Positions 45,222-54,225 of a DNA stretch of 64,000 nucleotides are shown here, one piece after another. The notes under the pieces were generated by a model. The model ran no database searches, was not told the origin of the DNA, and saw only the letters and a program-made list of their open reading frames with translations. Source of the stretch: UBA4877 sp002399285. Lineage in GTDB: Bacteria; Bacillota; Thermoanaerobacteria; Thermoanaerobacterales; UBA4877. Within the stretch, counting starts at the first letter, position 1. Each line of letters starts with the position of its first letter. The DNA is taken from positions 1-64,000 of the forward strand of contig DAIPGN010000006.1 in NCBI GenBank assembly GCA_036771835.1, written 5' to 3'. Made by a program: the position numbers and the translations under genes.

Positions 45222-47303
45222 TTAATTAGAATTCTTTTTCTGCTCTTTTAAAGCATCTTCAAACAGTGTTCCCAAACTCGTACCAAACGAATTGTTGTCA
45301 CTGTATCTGTCAATCAATTTCTTATTAATATAATGCTCATTTTTGCTCTGTTTAAAAATATTTCCCTGTCCTTGATTTTCGGGTTGTCTGTATCCGCATG
45401 ATCTGTCGGGGCATACAAGCATACGGCCCTTCCTGCTGTTTATGAGCAGCATGTTCTTCCCGCACATGGGACATTTTGTCTTAGTCACGTTGTCCGGTTT
45501 ATACGCCCCCGCATCCTGTTCTTTTATCATACCTACAAGTTTTATGGTGTCATTTCTTATGCCATCCATGAAATCCTGCCTGCTGTCCGCCCCCTTGGCG
45601 ATGTCTGAAAGACGAAGCTCCCATTTTGCGGTAAGTTCCGGTTTACTCAGTTCCTCCGGTACCAGACCTATTAGCTGCATGCCCTTTGTCGTCGGCACCA
45701 ATTCTTTGCCATAGCGCTCGACATAATTGTTGTACAACAGTTTTTCGATGATCTCCGCCCTGGTTGCCGGCGTACCCAGACCACCCTGCTTAATGGCCTC
45801 GCGCAATTCCTCGTCCTCGACAAATTTACCTGCTCCCTCCATAGCCGTAAGCAGTGTCGCTTCCGTATAGCGTGCCGGGGGTTTCGTCTTAGACTTTTTT
45901 ACCCTGCAGCTCTTCACAGGTTTTTTATCTCCCTTGTGCTGAGAGCTCAGCATCTGCTCTGCGAGAGCATCTTCATCCGCATCCTCCTTTTCGGACAACT
46001 GTGATGTTACCGCTCTCCATCCCTGCGATTTCACGACCTTACCAGAAGAGTAAAAAGACTCGCTGTTTACCATGGTGGTGATGGTCGTCTGTTCATAGAC
46101 ATAGGGAGGATATAAAACAGATATGAAGCGACGTGCTATTAAATCATAGAGTTTCCTATCATCAGAATTCAATGCAGTCAAATTCAGCGGCTCGTCGGTA
46201 GGTATAATGGCATGATGATCGGTCACCTTGCTGTCGTCCACAAATCGTTTGGTGGTTTTGATGGGCTTTTGAAGCAAAGGCGCAACCATTTTTGCATATT
46301 CCCCCACAGCCATACTCTTAAGCCTGCCTGACAGAGTGGGCACGACATCGGCCGGAATATATCTGGAATCCGTCCTCGGATAGGTAACCAATTTATACCT
46401 TTCATAGAGTCCTTGAAGCACCGACAGTGTCTTTTGAGCTGAAAATCCATATCTCCTGTTGGCATCGCGCTGCAACTCGGTAAGGTCATAGGCAAGCGGC
46501 GCCGGCTCGCTCTTCTCCGAAGTATTTATATTGGTTATGACTCCAGACTGCCCTTCGATTTTGGCAGACACCGATTCAGCGGCGCCATAATCGAATATAC
46601 GGCCCTGTCCGCTGCCGTTTCGCCAATCGCCGAAATAATCTCCGAAGTCGACCCTTATAGTCCAGTAATCCTTGGGCTTAAAATTCTTTATTTCGTTTTC
46701 CCTGTCGATCATAAGGGCAAGCGTAGGAGTCTGCACCCGGCCGGCAGTAAGCTGAGCATTATACTTGCAGGCCAGGCCGCGGGTCACGTTGAGCCCTATC
46801 AGCCAATCGGCCTCGGCCCGGCACTGGGCCGCATAGTATAGATTGTCATAGGAGTGACCGGGCTTCAAATTATCAAAGCCTTCCTTTATCGCCTTGTCCG
46901 TCTGTGAAGATATCCATAGCCGCTTGAACGGCTTCTTCCAGTCGGCCTTAACCATTATCCACCTGGCCACCAGTTCGCCCTCGCGACCGGCGTCGGTGGC
47001 AACTATAAGCTGTGAAATATCCCCTCGCCCCATAAGATTTCTAACGATCTTATACTGATGGGAGGTCTCCCGGATGACCTGCAGATTCATCTTGGGCGGC
47101 ATCATAGGAAGATCCTCCAATCTCCACTCCTTGTACTTATTGTCATACTCTTCCGGCTCCGCCAAGGTAACAAGATGTCCCAATGCCCATGTGACAACAT
47201 ATTCGCTGCCTTCAAAATAACCCTTGCTCTTATTATTGCACCTCAAGACCCTGGCTATCTCCTTAGCCACGCTGGGCTTTTCAGCTAAAACCAAAGATTT
47301 CAT
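45222..47303 (-). CDS. topB: DNA topoisomerase III
   Basis: Type IA topoisomerase. 693 residues: N-terminal Toprim (LVLAEKPSVAKEIARVL, VATDAGREGELVARWI), LTAGRVQTPTLALM, catalytic Tyr in VTYPRTDSRYIP, and a C-terminal zinc ribbon at about 620-650 (CPMCGK and CPDRSCGYRQ). A poorly matched ribosome-binding site (GTGAG) precedes the ATG. Confidence 0.96.
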   Translation of the reverse strand: MKSLVLAEKPSVAKEIARVLRCNNKSKGYFEGSEYVVTWALGHLVTLAEPEEYDNKYKEWRLEDLPMMPPKMNLQVIRETSHQYKIVRNLMGRGDISQLIVATDAGREGELVARWIMVKADWKKPFKRLWISSQTDKAIKEGFDNLKPGHSYDNLYYAAQCRAEADWLIGLNVTRGLACKYNAQLTAGRVQTPTLALMIDRENEIKNFKPKDYWTIRVDFGDYFGDWRNGSGQGRIFDYGAAESVSAKIEGQSGVITNINTSEKSEPAPLAYDLTELQRDANRRYGFSAQKTLSVLQGLYERYKLVTYPRTDSRYIPADVVPTLSGRLKSMAVGEYAKMVAPLLQKPIKTTKRFVDDSKVTDHHAIIPTDEPLNLTALNSDDRKLYDLIARRFISVLYPPYVYEQTTITTMVNSESFYSSGKVVKSQGWRAVTSQLSEKEDADEDALAEQMLSSQHKGDKKPVKSCRVKKSKTKPPARYTEATLLTAMEGAGKFVEDEELREAIKQGGLGTPATRAEIIEKLLYNNYVERYGKELVPTTKGMQLIGLVPEELSKPELTAKWELRLSDIAKGADSRQDFMDGIRNDTIKLVGMIKEQDAGAYKPDNVTKTKCPMCGKNMLLINSRKGRMLVCPDRSCGYRQPENQGQGNIFKQSKNEHYINKKLIDRYSDNNSFGTSLGTLFEDALKEQKKNSN

Positions 47304-47452
47304 CTATACACTCACTATCCCCATATCTCTATAATTTAACAATACATTTTAGTATAACACATACGGGGAAAATTGTCTAAACCATTTTCCTATTGCTATT
47401 TTACATTGACTTTCCGGAATATAAATTTACATCGTATAGTTGAAAAATAGTA

Positions 47453-47496
47453 TTGACAGGAATCGCTTAGCTGTATATACTGTATATTAACAGTAT
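47453..47496 (+). promoter_or_regulatory. promoter and self-operator of the YtrA-type operon
   Basis: TTGACA (47453-47458), 17 bp, TATACT (47476-47481): a near-consensus promoter. ATACTGT-ATATTA-ACAGTAT (47477-47496), a perfect 7-bp inverted repeat, covers the -10, a typical place for self-repression by a YtrA-type GntR regulator. Confidence 0.75.
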
Positions 47497-47519
47497 GACC
47501 GATGAAAGGTGGCAGCAGA

Positions 47520-47894
47520 TTGGACATTCTGATATCAAATTCAAGCACGCAGCCCATCTACGAGCAGATAGTGAATCAAATCAAGGACCAGATCATGAAA
47601 GGTTCACTCGGCGAATCGGAAGCTCTGCCTTCAATCCGCAGTTTGGCAAAAGATCTGCACATCAGCGTCATAACCACGAAGCGGGCCTATGACGAACTGG
47701 AAAAGCAGGGATTCATCGTGACTGTGGCCGGCAAGGGGTCCTTTATCGCCGCTCAGAACAAACAGCTGCTCCGGGAGAGCCGCATCAAAATAGTGGAGGG
47801 AAAACTGACTGAGGCGGTGATTGCCGCTAAATCAGTGGATTTGACCTTATCAGAGCTGGAAGAAATGCTCAAGATCTTTTACGAGGAGGTATAG
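47520..47894 (+). CDS. GntR-family regulator, YtrA subfamily
   Basis: About 124 residues, the short YtrA form with a winged helix only (QPIYEQIVNQIKDQIMKG, LPSIRSLAKDLHISVITTKR, VTVAGKGSFIA) and a short helical tail. The TTG at 47520 is preferred to the ATG at 47502: AAAGGTGG lies 7 bp before it and it gives MDILISNSSTQPIYEQI, the family N-terminus. Heads an ABC transporter operon, as YtrA does. Confidence 0.93.
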   Translation: MDILISNSSTQPIYEQIVNQIKDQIMKGSLGESEALPSIRSLAKDLHISVITTKRAYDELEKQGFIVTVAGKGSFIAAQNKQLLRESRIKIVEGKLTEAVIAAKSVDLTLSELEEMLKIFYEEV

Positions 47895-47897
47895 GGT

Positions 47898-48767
47898 TTG
47901 GAAAATATTCTGGAGATCAAAAATTTAAGTAAATCCTTCAAAGACTTTACGTTAAAAAACATAAGTTTCAGCCTGCCCAAAGGTTTTATCACAGGCTTCA
48001 TAGGCCCCAATGGTTCTGGAAAAACCACGACTATCAAGCTGATCATGAACCTGCTAAAAAAAGACAGCGGTGAAATCAAAGTTTTCGGATTGGACCATGT
48101 CAAGCATGAAAGTGAGGTCAAGAACCGGATCGGTTTCGTTTATGATGAAAGTCATTTTTATGAGGAGCTCACTGTAAAAGAGATGAAGCGTACCATCGCT
48201 CCCGTCTATGATAAGTGGGATGAGCAGCAGTTCCAGAGTTATATCGAAAAATTCGGCCTGCCGCAGAACAAAAGAATAAAGGACCTGTCCCGTGGAATGA
48301 AGATAAAATTCTCACTGGCCATCGCTCTTTCCCATAATGCGGATCTGCTTATAATGGATGAACCCACCTCCGGGCTGGATCCCCTCGTGCGCAGCGAGAT
48401 CCTCGATATCCTGTATGCCCTGATCCAGGATGAAAACAAGGGTGTGTTTTTCTCCACCCATATCACATCCGACCTGGACCGTATAGCGGACTTTATAGTC
48501 ATGATAAACGACGGAGAGATTTTGTTCTGCACGCCAAAGGATGAATTGTTGGAAAACCACGCCGTCTTGAAGGGAAGTTTGACCCTCTTAAACACGGCGG
48601 GAGATCTGAATCTGACCGGCATCAGGAAGAGTAGTTACGGGTTTGAAGCCTTAAGCATGGATAAGAATACGACGGCTGAATTTGCAAATGCAGGAGCGGT
48701 GATCGATAAGCCCACCCTGGAAGATATCATGCTATTTTATACGAGAAAGGAGCATCTCCATGTTTAA
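47898..48767 (+). CDS. ABC transporter ATPase (YtrB-like)
   Basis: 289 residues. Walker A GPNGSGKTTTIKLIM, signature LSRGMKIKFSLA (R in place of the usual G), Walker B LLIMDEPTSGLDP, H-loop FFSTHITSDLDRIAD. TTG start with GAGGAGG about 12 bp upstream. Couples to the permease, which it overlaps by 8 bp. In YtrABC-like systems the pump responds to cell-wall antibiotics; the substrate here is unknown. Confidence 0.93.
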   Translation: MENILEIKNLSKSFKDFTLKNISFSLPKGFITGFIGPNGSGKTTTIKLIMNLLKKDSGEIKVFGLDHVKHESEVKNRIGFVYDESHFYEELTVKEMKRTIAPVYDKWDEQQFQSYIEKFGLPQNKRIKDLSRGMKIKFSLAIALSHNADLLIMDEPTSGLDPLVRSEILDILYALIQDENKGVFFSTHITSDLDRIADFIVMINDGEILFCTPKDELLENHAVLKGSLTLLNTAGDLNLTGIRKSSYGFEALSMDKNTTAEFANAGAVIDKPTLEDIMLFYTRKEHLHV

Positions 48768-49407
48768 CCTGATACTGAAAGATATTCTGATACAGAAAAA
48801 AACACTGGCCTATTTATGGTTTTATGTCATTATATTTTCCATCGCCTTTCAAGGAATGGACATGGATACTTTTACCGTCATTGCCGTTACAGTCACCTAT
48901 CAGATGGTCAATACAGCCTGCGCATATGAAGACAAGGCGGGCTCCGACATAATGTGGAACAGCATGCCTATGAACCGGAAAAAAATCGTTCTGTCCAAAT
49001 ACCTATCCGTCTTCATCTATACCGTTATTGCCGCGTTGGCATACATGATATTCGCCATACTTATCAATCTGATCGGGATCCCCATAAAGGTGGCACCTAT
49101 CACTATAACAGGCCTGGCCGCTGCATTTATAAGCACCATACTGATGAACGGCATCTACTTCCCGGTCTATTTTAAATTCGGCTATATGAGCGCCAGAGTT
49201 ATGAGCACTATCCTCTTTTTTATACTTTTCGCCGGCATAATGTCTCTGGCTCAGATGGCAAATAGTAAACAAAGCGGCGCCCTGTTTAAAACATTTAATA
49301 ACGCCAGCGATCTGCAAATAATATCCGCTATGATCGTAGCGGCATTAGTCTTTATGCTGATCTCCTATATCCTATCCGTAAAGTTCTACAACAACAGGGA
49401 GTTTTGA
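48760..49407 (+). CDS. ABC-2 type permease
   Basis: 215 residues, six hydrophobic helices, ABC-2 permease-3 family. Includes the cytoplasmic EDKAGSDIMWNSMPMNRKKIVLSKYLS segment typical of this family (key residues E-D, W, P, R-K). GAAAGGAG before the ATG. Last gene of the operon, followed by a terminator. Confidence 0.9.
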   Translation: MFNLILKDILIQKKTLAYLWFYVIIFSIAFQGMDMDTFTVIAVTVTYQMVNTACAYEDKAGSDIMWNSMPMNRKKIVLSKYLSVFIYTVIAALAYMIFAILINLIGIPIKVAPITITGLAAAFISTILMNGIYFPVYFKFGYMSARVMSTILFFILFAGIMSLAQMANSKQSGALFKTFNNASDLQIISAMIVAALVFMLISYILSVKFYNNREF

Positions 49408-49480
49408 TCTATATTTGCCTGCATGATACTGCTTAATTTTATCTTTGCTGTTCGGCTCATGGTCAAAGAATTCATACAAT

Positions 49481-49515
49481 CTGCTATTGGCAAATCCAAT
49501 AGCAGTACTTTTATA
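49481..49515 (+). terminator. terminator of the YtrA-type operon
   Basis: CTGCTATTGG and CCAATAGCAG form a perfect 10-bp stem with a 5-base loop, followed by TACTTTTAT, 74 bp past the permease. Confidence 0.75.
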
Positions 49516-49534
49516 ATATTGTTTTGGTTTCCTA

Positions 49535-50158
49535 TCACTTAACAAACATAGTTATACCTGCACAATAAGAGATCTCTTTGTACATGATCTTGCCCTCCGG
49601 GAAATAATCTTTCATTTCATCGAAAACCATATAAATTTCATCATTATCCCATTGATTTCCGCTTTCTTTCCTGCATGTATCCAATTTCACTCTTGTCTCA
49701 AAAGAAACGTCTCCGATCAAGACCATTCCATCCCCGGTAAGACAGTTTAGTGATTGTTTAATCAATTCGACCTTTGCAATATCAGTAAGGTGATGAAAAG
49801 CATAACTGCTTATAATAAAGTCAAATTGGATATTAGACACTTCTTCCGGAAGTCCGTATGCAAAATCGTACCTCATTAAAACGGCATACGGCATTTTCTT
49901 CTTTGAAATATCGATCATCTTTTGAGAAAAATCAATTCCATAGATTTGATATCCGTCGTCATATAGTTTTTTTGTCAAAGTCCCCGTTCCAAAGCCAATA
50001 TCCAACACTCTCGCATATTCCCTTTTATGTACGTTCCTATATATCTTATTCAAAACGTCTTTGTAACCTGCAAAAGGGTATTTATCCTCTTTATCGCACA
50101 GGTCGACGCTCTTATCATAGCCGTCGGCCCACAAATCAAAGCCTCCACTGCTTAACAA
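49535..50158 (-). CDS. class I SAM-dependent methyltransferase
   Basis: 207 residues. SAM-binding VLDIGFGTGTLTKKL, IYGIDFSQKMIDISKKK and a FDFIISSYAFHHLTDIAK post-I region. The family YrrT/UbiE-like methylates small molecules; substrate unknown. TTG start at 50158 after AGGAG. Confidence 0.88.
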   Translation of the reverse strand: MLSSGGFDLWADGYDKSVDLCDKEDKYPFAGYKDVLNKIYRNVHKREYARVLDIGFGTGTLTKKLYDDGYQIYGIDFSQKMIDISKKKMPYAVLMRYDFAYGLPEEVSNIQFDFIISSYAFHHLTDIAKVELIKQSLNCLTGDGMVLIGDVSFETRVKLDTCRKESGNQWDNDEIYMVFDEMKDYFPEGKIMYKEISYCAGITMFVK

Positions 50159-50209
50159 TGCGCATCTCCTCTTTTTTAACCATCATCGAAACGATTTTAT
50201 CTCCTTCAA

Positions 50210-50521
50210 TCAAACATCAAGCGCCTCCACTTTAAACATAACCGGCCTGATACCGTCCGAGCAGCATAATATCTCCAGCCCGTTCTTATTGTACCACGGT
50301 TCATAAGAGGCCCCCGAGGATATGGCTGATACACTTGCGTATACATCGATCCATGCCCAAGGGCAAAATCCTGCCGGCATCTTAGCCTCGCCCTCAAAGA
50401 TAAACTCATCGCCCACATTCAAAAGCGGACACGCCCCTGCCTCTCTGCCGTCCGTCAGATACTTCTCCGCCAGCTCGGCATAATACTCCTTTTTTATGAC
50501 GGTGATCTTTACTTTCTTCAT
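50210..50521 (-). CDS. TIGR04076-like small protein
   Basis: About 103 residues: KKVKITVIKKEYYAELAEKY, then CPLLNVGDEFIFEG, MPAGFCPWAWIDVYASVSAI, and a conserved tail with CCSDGIRPVMFKVE. Conserved Cys and aromatic residues fit the TIGR04076 family, of unknown function. Start at ATG 50521 after GGGGG. Weakly linked to the nucleotidyltransferase-like gene 33 bp upstream. Confidence 0.75.
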   Translation of the reverse strand: MKKVKITVIKKEYYAELAEKYLTDGREAGACPLLNVGDEFIFEGEAKMPAGFCPWAWIDVYASVSAISSGASYEPWYNKNGLEILCCSDGIRPVMFKVEALDV

Positions 50522-50554
50522 GCTCATCCCCCTTAAAAATAATAAGTATAGACT

Positions 50555-51034
50555 TCATGCCTTATCTATGGTAAGAAAACGTTCAATTTCATCCGCCCGC
50601 TGCGTCCTGCCCATCTTCCTATATGCTTCCGCTTCATAGGCCAGTGAAAAAGCGGGTATTTTAATATCTTCAATATACACATATTGAATTATCGGCAAGA
50701 GTGAGATCTTTTCTTCCCAAAGACCGTCCGTAAGTCTTTTTTGGATATCGCCCATTATCTCAACGTCAACGCCGCATATTTTAAGTCTGCCAAAGTGCGG
50801 TCTGATCTTTTCCGTTCCGCAAAAGCATACCGGCTGCACAACATATTCTTCTGATTGGGTCTCTAATTTATATGCGCTTTCTTCATCGGTCTGCACATCG
50901 ATATCATGTGCGTCGAGAGTCATTCCCTGCAGTGCAAAGGACGTGCTTCCAGTCAAAACCCATATTATTGAGCAATCGCGATCCGCTGCCGATGCAATTA
51001 TCTTTATAGCTTTGATTTGATCATTCGACAACAT
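50555..51034 (-). CDS. nucleotidyltransferase-like protein
   Basis: About 159 residues. The GSTSFALQGMTLDAHDIDVQT segment holds the Gly-Ser and D-x-D metal pattern of the nucleotidyltransferase fold (key residues GS, DID), as in kanamycin-type or MNT/AbiEii relatives. No substrate or antitoxin partner is identifiable. Start at ATG 51034, with GGGG upstream. Confidence 0.75.
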   Translation of the reverse strand: MLSNDQIKAIKIIASAADRDCSIIWVLTGSTSFALQGMTLDAHDIDVQTDEESAYKLETQSEEYVVQPVCFCGTEKIRPHFGRLKICGVDVEIMGDIQKRLTDGLWEEKISLLPIIQYVYIEDIKIPAFSLAYEAEAYRKMGRTQRADEIERFLTIDKA

Positions 51035-51153
51035 GGATATCATCCCCGTCTATCTCATCTTGTCTGTATTCTATCACAATCATGCGATCCGGTCCATGAC
51101 TGCGGCAAGTAAAATCGTTAAGTCAGTATTATTCCCAATAATGTCATAGGGCG

Positions 51154-51182
51154 AAAATAAAAAGACAGGTCATCCTGTCTTT
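51154..51182 (-). terminator. intrinsic terminator of pyk
   Basis: AAAGACAGG and CCTGTCTTT form a perfect 9-bp stem with a 4-base loop, then TTATTTT. It overlaps the pyk stop codon. Confidence 0.85.
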
Positions 51183-52935
51183 ATACCACATTTATCTTTC
51201 CTTCGTATATCAGCCCCCGTACCGGGTCGATGGTAACCGTCATACCGTCGTTTAGTCTTTCCGTTGCTCCTGCAGCGCCCACTATGACGGGTATCTTAAG
51301 CTCCAGACTCACTATAGCTGCGTGAGATGTGAGGCCGCCCTCTTCCGTTATGATGGCCGACGCCTTTCTCATCAGCTTTATGAAGTCTTCATCGGTGTAC
51401 CTCGTTACAAGTATATCGCCCTTTTCAAACTTCTGTTTGTCTTCTTCCAGATTCCGTATTATTGATACGGTACCTGTAATAGGCTTGCCGCCTATTCCCA
51501 TACCTTTGACAATAGCGTTGCCTACTATGTGTACCTTTATAAGATTCGTCGTTCCCATCAGCCCCGCGGGTACCCCTGCGGTTATAACGACCACGTCTCC
51601 GCTTTTAATGAGATGTTTCTCCTGAGACACATCGACACATTTATCTATCATCTCATCGGTGGATTTCATTTTCGGAGCCAAAACAGGGTTTACACCCCAC
51701 AGTAAGGTCAATTTTTTAAGCACCCTTTCATCTGGCGTGACCGCAATGATATCTGACGACGGCCTGTATCTGGAGACCATCCTGGCCGTATATCCCGACC
51801 TGGTAACTGTGATTATTGCGCTGGCATTGAGATCCTCCGCTATGGTACACGTCGCATGGCTGATAGCATTGGTGATATTTACCGTATTTCCTATATCCAC
51901 CGTACGAAGAATATTCATATAATCAATAGCAGCTTCGGTCTTTTCGGCTATTTTTGCCATAGTGACAACCGACTGCACAGGAAATTTCCCCGCAGCAGTT
52001 TCACCGGAAAGCATTATCGCATCGGTCCCGTCCAATATGGCATTAGCCACATCGGCAACCTCCGCTCTGGTAGGCCGAGGATTTCTCATCATCGAATCCA
52101 GCATTTGAGTGGCTGTAATAACAGGTTTGCCCACTCGGTTACATTTTTTGATTATCTGCTTTTGTACAAGCGGCACTTCCTCGACCGGGATCTCCACCCC
52201 CAAATCTCCTCTGGCGACCATGATCCCGTCGGATACCTTTATGATATCGTCTATGTTTTCAACTGCTTCCTGGCTTTCTATTTTGGCGATTATCTGTATA
52301 TCTTCTCCGTTATTTTCTTCCAATATCCGTCTTATCTCCAGCACATCGGACGGTTTTCTTATAAATGAGGCTGCTATAAAATCTATGCCCTGTGCTATGC
52401 CGAATTTTATATCATCCACGTCTGCATCGGTGACGGCAGGTATACTGAGCTTGGTGCCGATCACGTTTACGCCTTTATGATCACTTATGATTCCTGCATT
52501 TTTTACTTCACATACGATGTTTTTATCCTCTACCCCGATAACATCTAGGGCTACAAGTCCGTCGTCGATGAGTATACTGCAGCCTTTTTTTATATCGCGG
52601 GGAAGTCCCTCATAATTTATCGGACCAAAGTTATTGTCCCCCTCGATATTCTCTGTAGTCAGTGTAAATGTCTGACCCATTTTGAGTTCCGCCATGCCGG
52701 TCTTAAATTTTCCCAACCTTATTTCAGGCCCCTTTGTGTCAAGCATCAGGGCAACTTCGGCGCCCGTCTCACTGCTGATTTTCTTGATATTATCCATCCT
52801 GCCCTTATGTTCTTCATGGTCCCCATGAGAAAAATTGAATCTGGCAACGTTCATTCCATTGGCTATGATTTCTTTAAGTATTTCTATGTCTTCACTGGCC
52901 GGGCCCATGGTACAGACGATTTTTGTTTTCCTCAT
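51181..52935 (-). CDS. pyk: pyruvate kinase with C-terminal PEP-utiliser domain
   Basis: Final glycolytic step, PEP + ADP to pyruvate + ATP. 584 residues, longer than the classic 470 because of a C-terminal extra domain (about 475-584) with GGLTSHAAIVSLELKIPVIVG, the phospho-His-like motif of PEP-utilising enzymes; Geobacillus-type kinases have it too. Catalytic segments RFNFSHGDHEEH, LDTKGPEIRLG and IIAKIESQEAVENI are intact. ATG at 52935 after AGAGG. Starts 13 bp after pfkA. Confidence 0.97.
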   Translation of the reverse strand: MRKTKIVCTMGPASEDIEILKEIIANGMNVARFNFSHGDHEEHKGRMDNIKKISSETGAEVALMLDTKGPEIRLGKFKTGMAELKMGQTFTLTTENIEGDNNFGPINYEGLPRDIKKGCSILIDDGLVALDVIGVEDKNIVCEVKNAGIISDHKGVNVIGTKLSIPAVTDADVDDIKFGIAQGIDFIAASFIRKPSDVLEIRRILEENNGEDIQIIAKIESQEAVENIDDIIKVSDGIMVARGDLGVEIPVEEVPLVQKQIIKKCNRVGKPVITATQMLDSMMRNPRPTRAEVADVANAILDGTDAIMLSGETAAGKFPVQSVVTMAKIAEKTEAAIDYMNILRTVDIGNTVNITNAISHATCTIAEDLNASAIITVTRSGYTARMVSRYRPSSDIIAVTPDERVLKKLTLLWGVNPVLAPKMKSTDEMIDKCVDVSQEKHLIKSGDVVVITAGVPAGLMGTTNLIKVHIVGNAIVKGMGIGGKPITGTVSIIRNLEEDKQKFEKGDILVTRYTDEDFIKLMRKASAIITEEGGLTSHAAIVSLELKIPVIVGAAGATERLNDGMTVTIDPVRGLIYEGKINVV

Positions 52936-52947
52936 TTTACACACCTC

Positions 52948-53913
52948 TTATATAGAAAGGATTTTGCTGAGGTTATACTTATCCATGTCAAATTTCCTCT
53001 TCATTGAAAGTGCTTGATCGACGTCAAAGTCAACCAATTTATTTTCCTTCATGCCTATTATCCTGCGTGTCCTGCCTTGAAGCAGCAGTTCTACAGATTT
53101 TGCACCCATTTGGCTGGCAAGTATCCTGTCAAAGGCCGTAGGACTGCCGCCCCTCTGTATGTGCCCCAGGATGGTTGCTCTGAAGTCTGATTCAGGCAGT
53201 TTTTCCTTTATCTTATCCAAAAGATCGTAGGCAGAGCATACGCCTTCCGCAAGCACTATTATGCTGTGCAGTTTTCCTCTGGCCTGGCCTTCCCTTATTC
53301 TGTCCACCATCTCATCCATATTCAGTTCTATTTCCGGGACCAGTATCAGTTCCGCACCGCCGGCCAGGCCGGCATAGAGCGCTATATCTCCGCAGTGTCT
53401 TCCCATCACCTCGATAATACTGCCCCTCTCATGAGACGTCATGGTATCCCTGATCTTATTTATCGCATCAAGCGCAGTGTTTACCGCCGTTGAGAAACCT
53501 ATGGAATAGTCCGTGCTGGCAATATCGTTGTCTATGGTGCCGGGTATGCCTATAGTGTTTATGCCCTGCTCCTCGCTGAGCAGCTGTGCTCCCTTAAACG
53601 AACCGTCGCCGCCTATGACCACAAGTCCTTCTATTCCATTATCCCGCAAGACTTTAGCCGCTACCGCCCTACCCTCGGGCTGTGTGAACTCCTGGCAGCG
53701 GGCTGTTCTGAGAATAGTCCCGCCCCTCTGTATTATATCGGCTACCGATGAGAGCGTCATCTCTCTGATTTCCCCATTCAGCAGTCCCGAATAGCCCCGC
53801 ATTACCCCCACGACATCCAAACCATAATATATGCCCGTCCTAACTACCGACCTTATACATGCATTCATACCGGGTGCATCGCCGCCGCTTGTCAATACTG
53901 CTATTTTTTTCAT
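52948..53913 (-). CDS. pfkA: 6-phosphofructokinase (ATP)
   Basis: Phosphorylates fructose 6-phosphate. About 321 residues. Motifs VLTSGGDAPGMNACIRS, VIGGDGSFKGA, GTIDNDIASTDYSIGF (catalytic Asp) and the effector/substrate region VMGRHCGDIALYAG. The Gly-Asp pair after GGDG supports ATP, not pyrophosphate, as donor. ATG at 53913 follows GGAGGGG. pfkA-pyk pairs are common in Firmicutes. Confidence 0.97.
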   Translation of the reverse strand: MKKIAVLTSGGDAPGMNACIRSVVRTGIYYGLDVVGVMRGYSGLLNGEIREMTLSSVADIIQRGGTILRTARCQEFTQPEGRAVAAKVLRDNGIEGLVVIGGDGSFKGAQLLSEEQGINTIGIPGTIDNDIASTDYSIGFSTAVNTALDAINKIRDTMTSHERGSIIEVMGRHCGDIALYAGLAGGAELILVPEIELNMDEMVDRIREGQARGKLHSIIVLAEGVCSAYDLLDKIKEKLPESDFRATILGHIQRGGSPTAFDRILASQMGAKSVELLLQGRTRRIIGMKENKLVDFDVDQALSMKRKFDMDKYNLSKILSI

Positions 53914-53974
53914 TGTTCCCCTCCTGATCGTCATTTACTTTCTGAATATGTCAAATATGTAAAATGTAGAGGGC

Positions 53975-54172
53975 TTACTCTATGCCCCTGCTTATTAAAG
54001 TATCCTGAGCATCCACCGCTTCCGCTTCAGGTACCATCACTTCATAAAACTCCTCGTCCCTCGTGCTCTTAGTCAGAGGCTGCATCTTTACAAGGAATCC
54101 CTCCTGCATCAGTATATTCTTGATCTGTTCTGCCGTTTCCTTACTTGGTGCGACATATACAGTGGTCCACAT
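53975..54172 (-). CDS. small conserved protein, DUF2007-like
   Basis: 65 residues, alpha-beta: WTTVYVAPSKETAEQIKNIL, then EGFLVKMQPL and YEVMVPEAEAVDAQDTLI. Fits the small putative-signal-transducing/DUF2007 pattern; commonly found near dnaE and pfkA in clostridia. AAGGAGG before the ATG. Role unknown. Confidence 0.75.
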   Translation of the reverse strand: MWTTVYVAPSKETAEQIKNILMQEGFLVKMQPLTKSTRDEEFYEVMVPEAEAVDAQDTLISRGIE

Positions 54173-54225
54173 AGTTTGCCTCCTTAGAGAATTGTACTAC
54201 ATTAATTTTAAGCTACAATTAATTG

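Noticed and set aside
50555..51034. Toxin-antitoxin pair with the neighbouring small gene
   Set aside because: The nucleotidyltransferase-like fold is suggestive, but the neighbour resembles TIGR04076 and not a known antitoxin.
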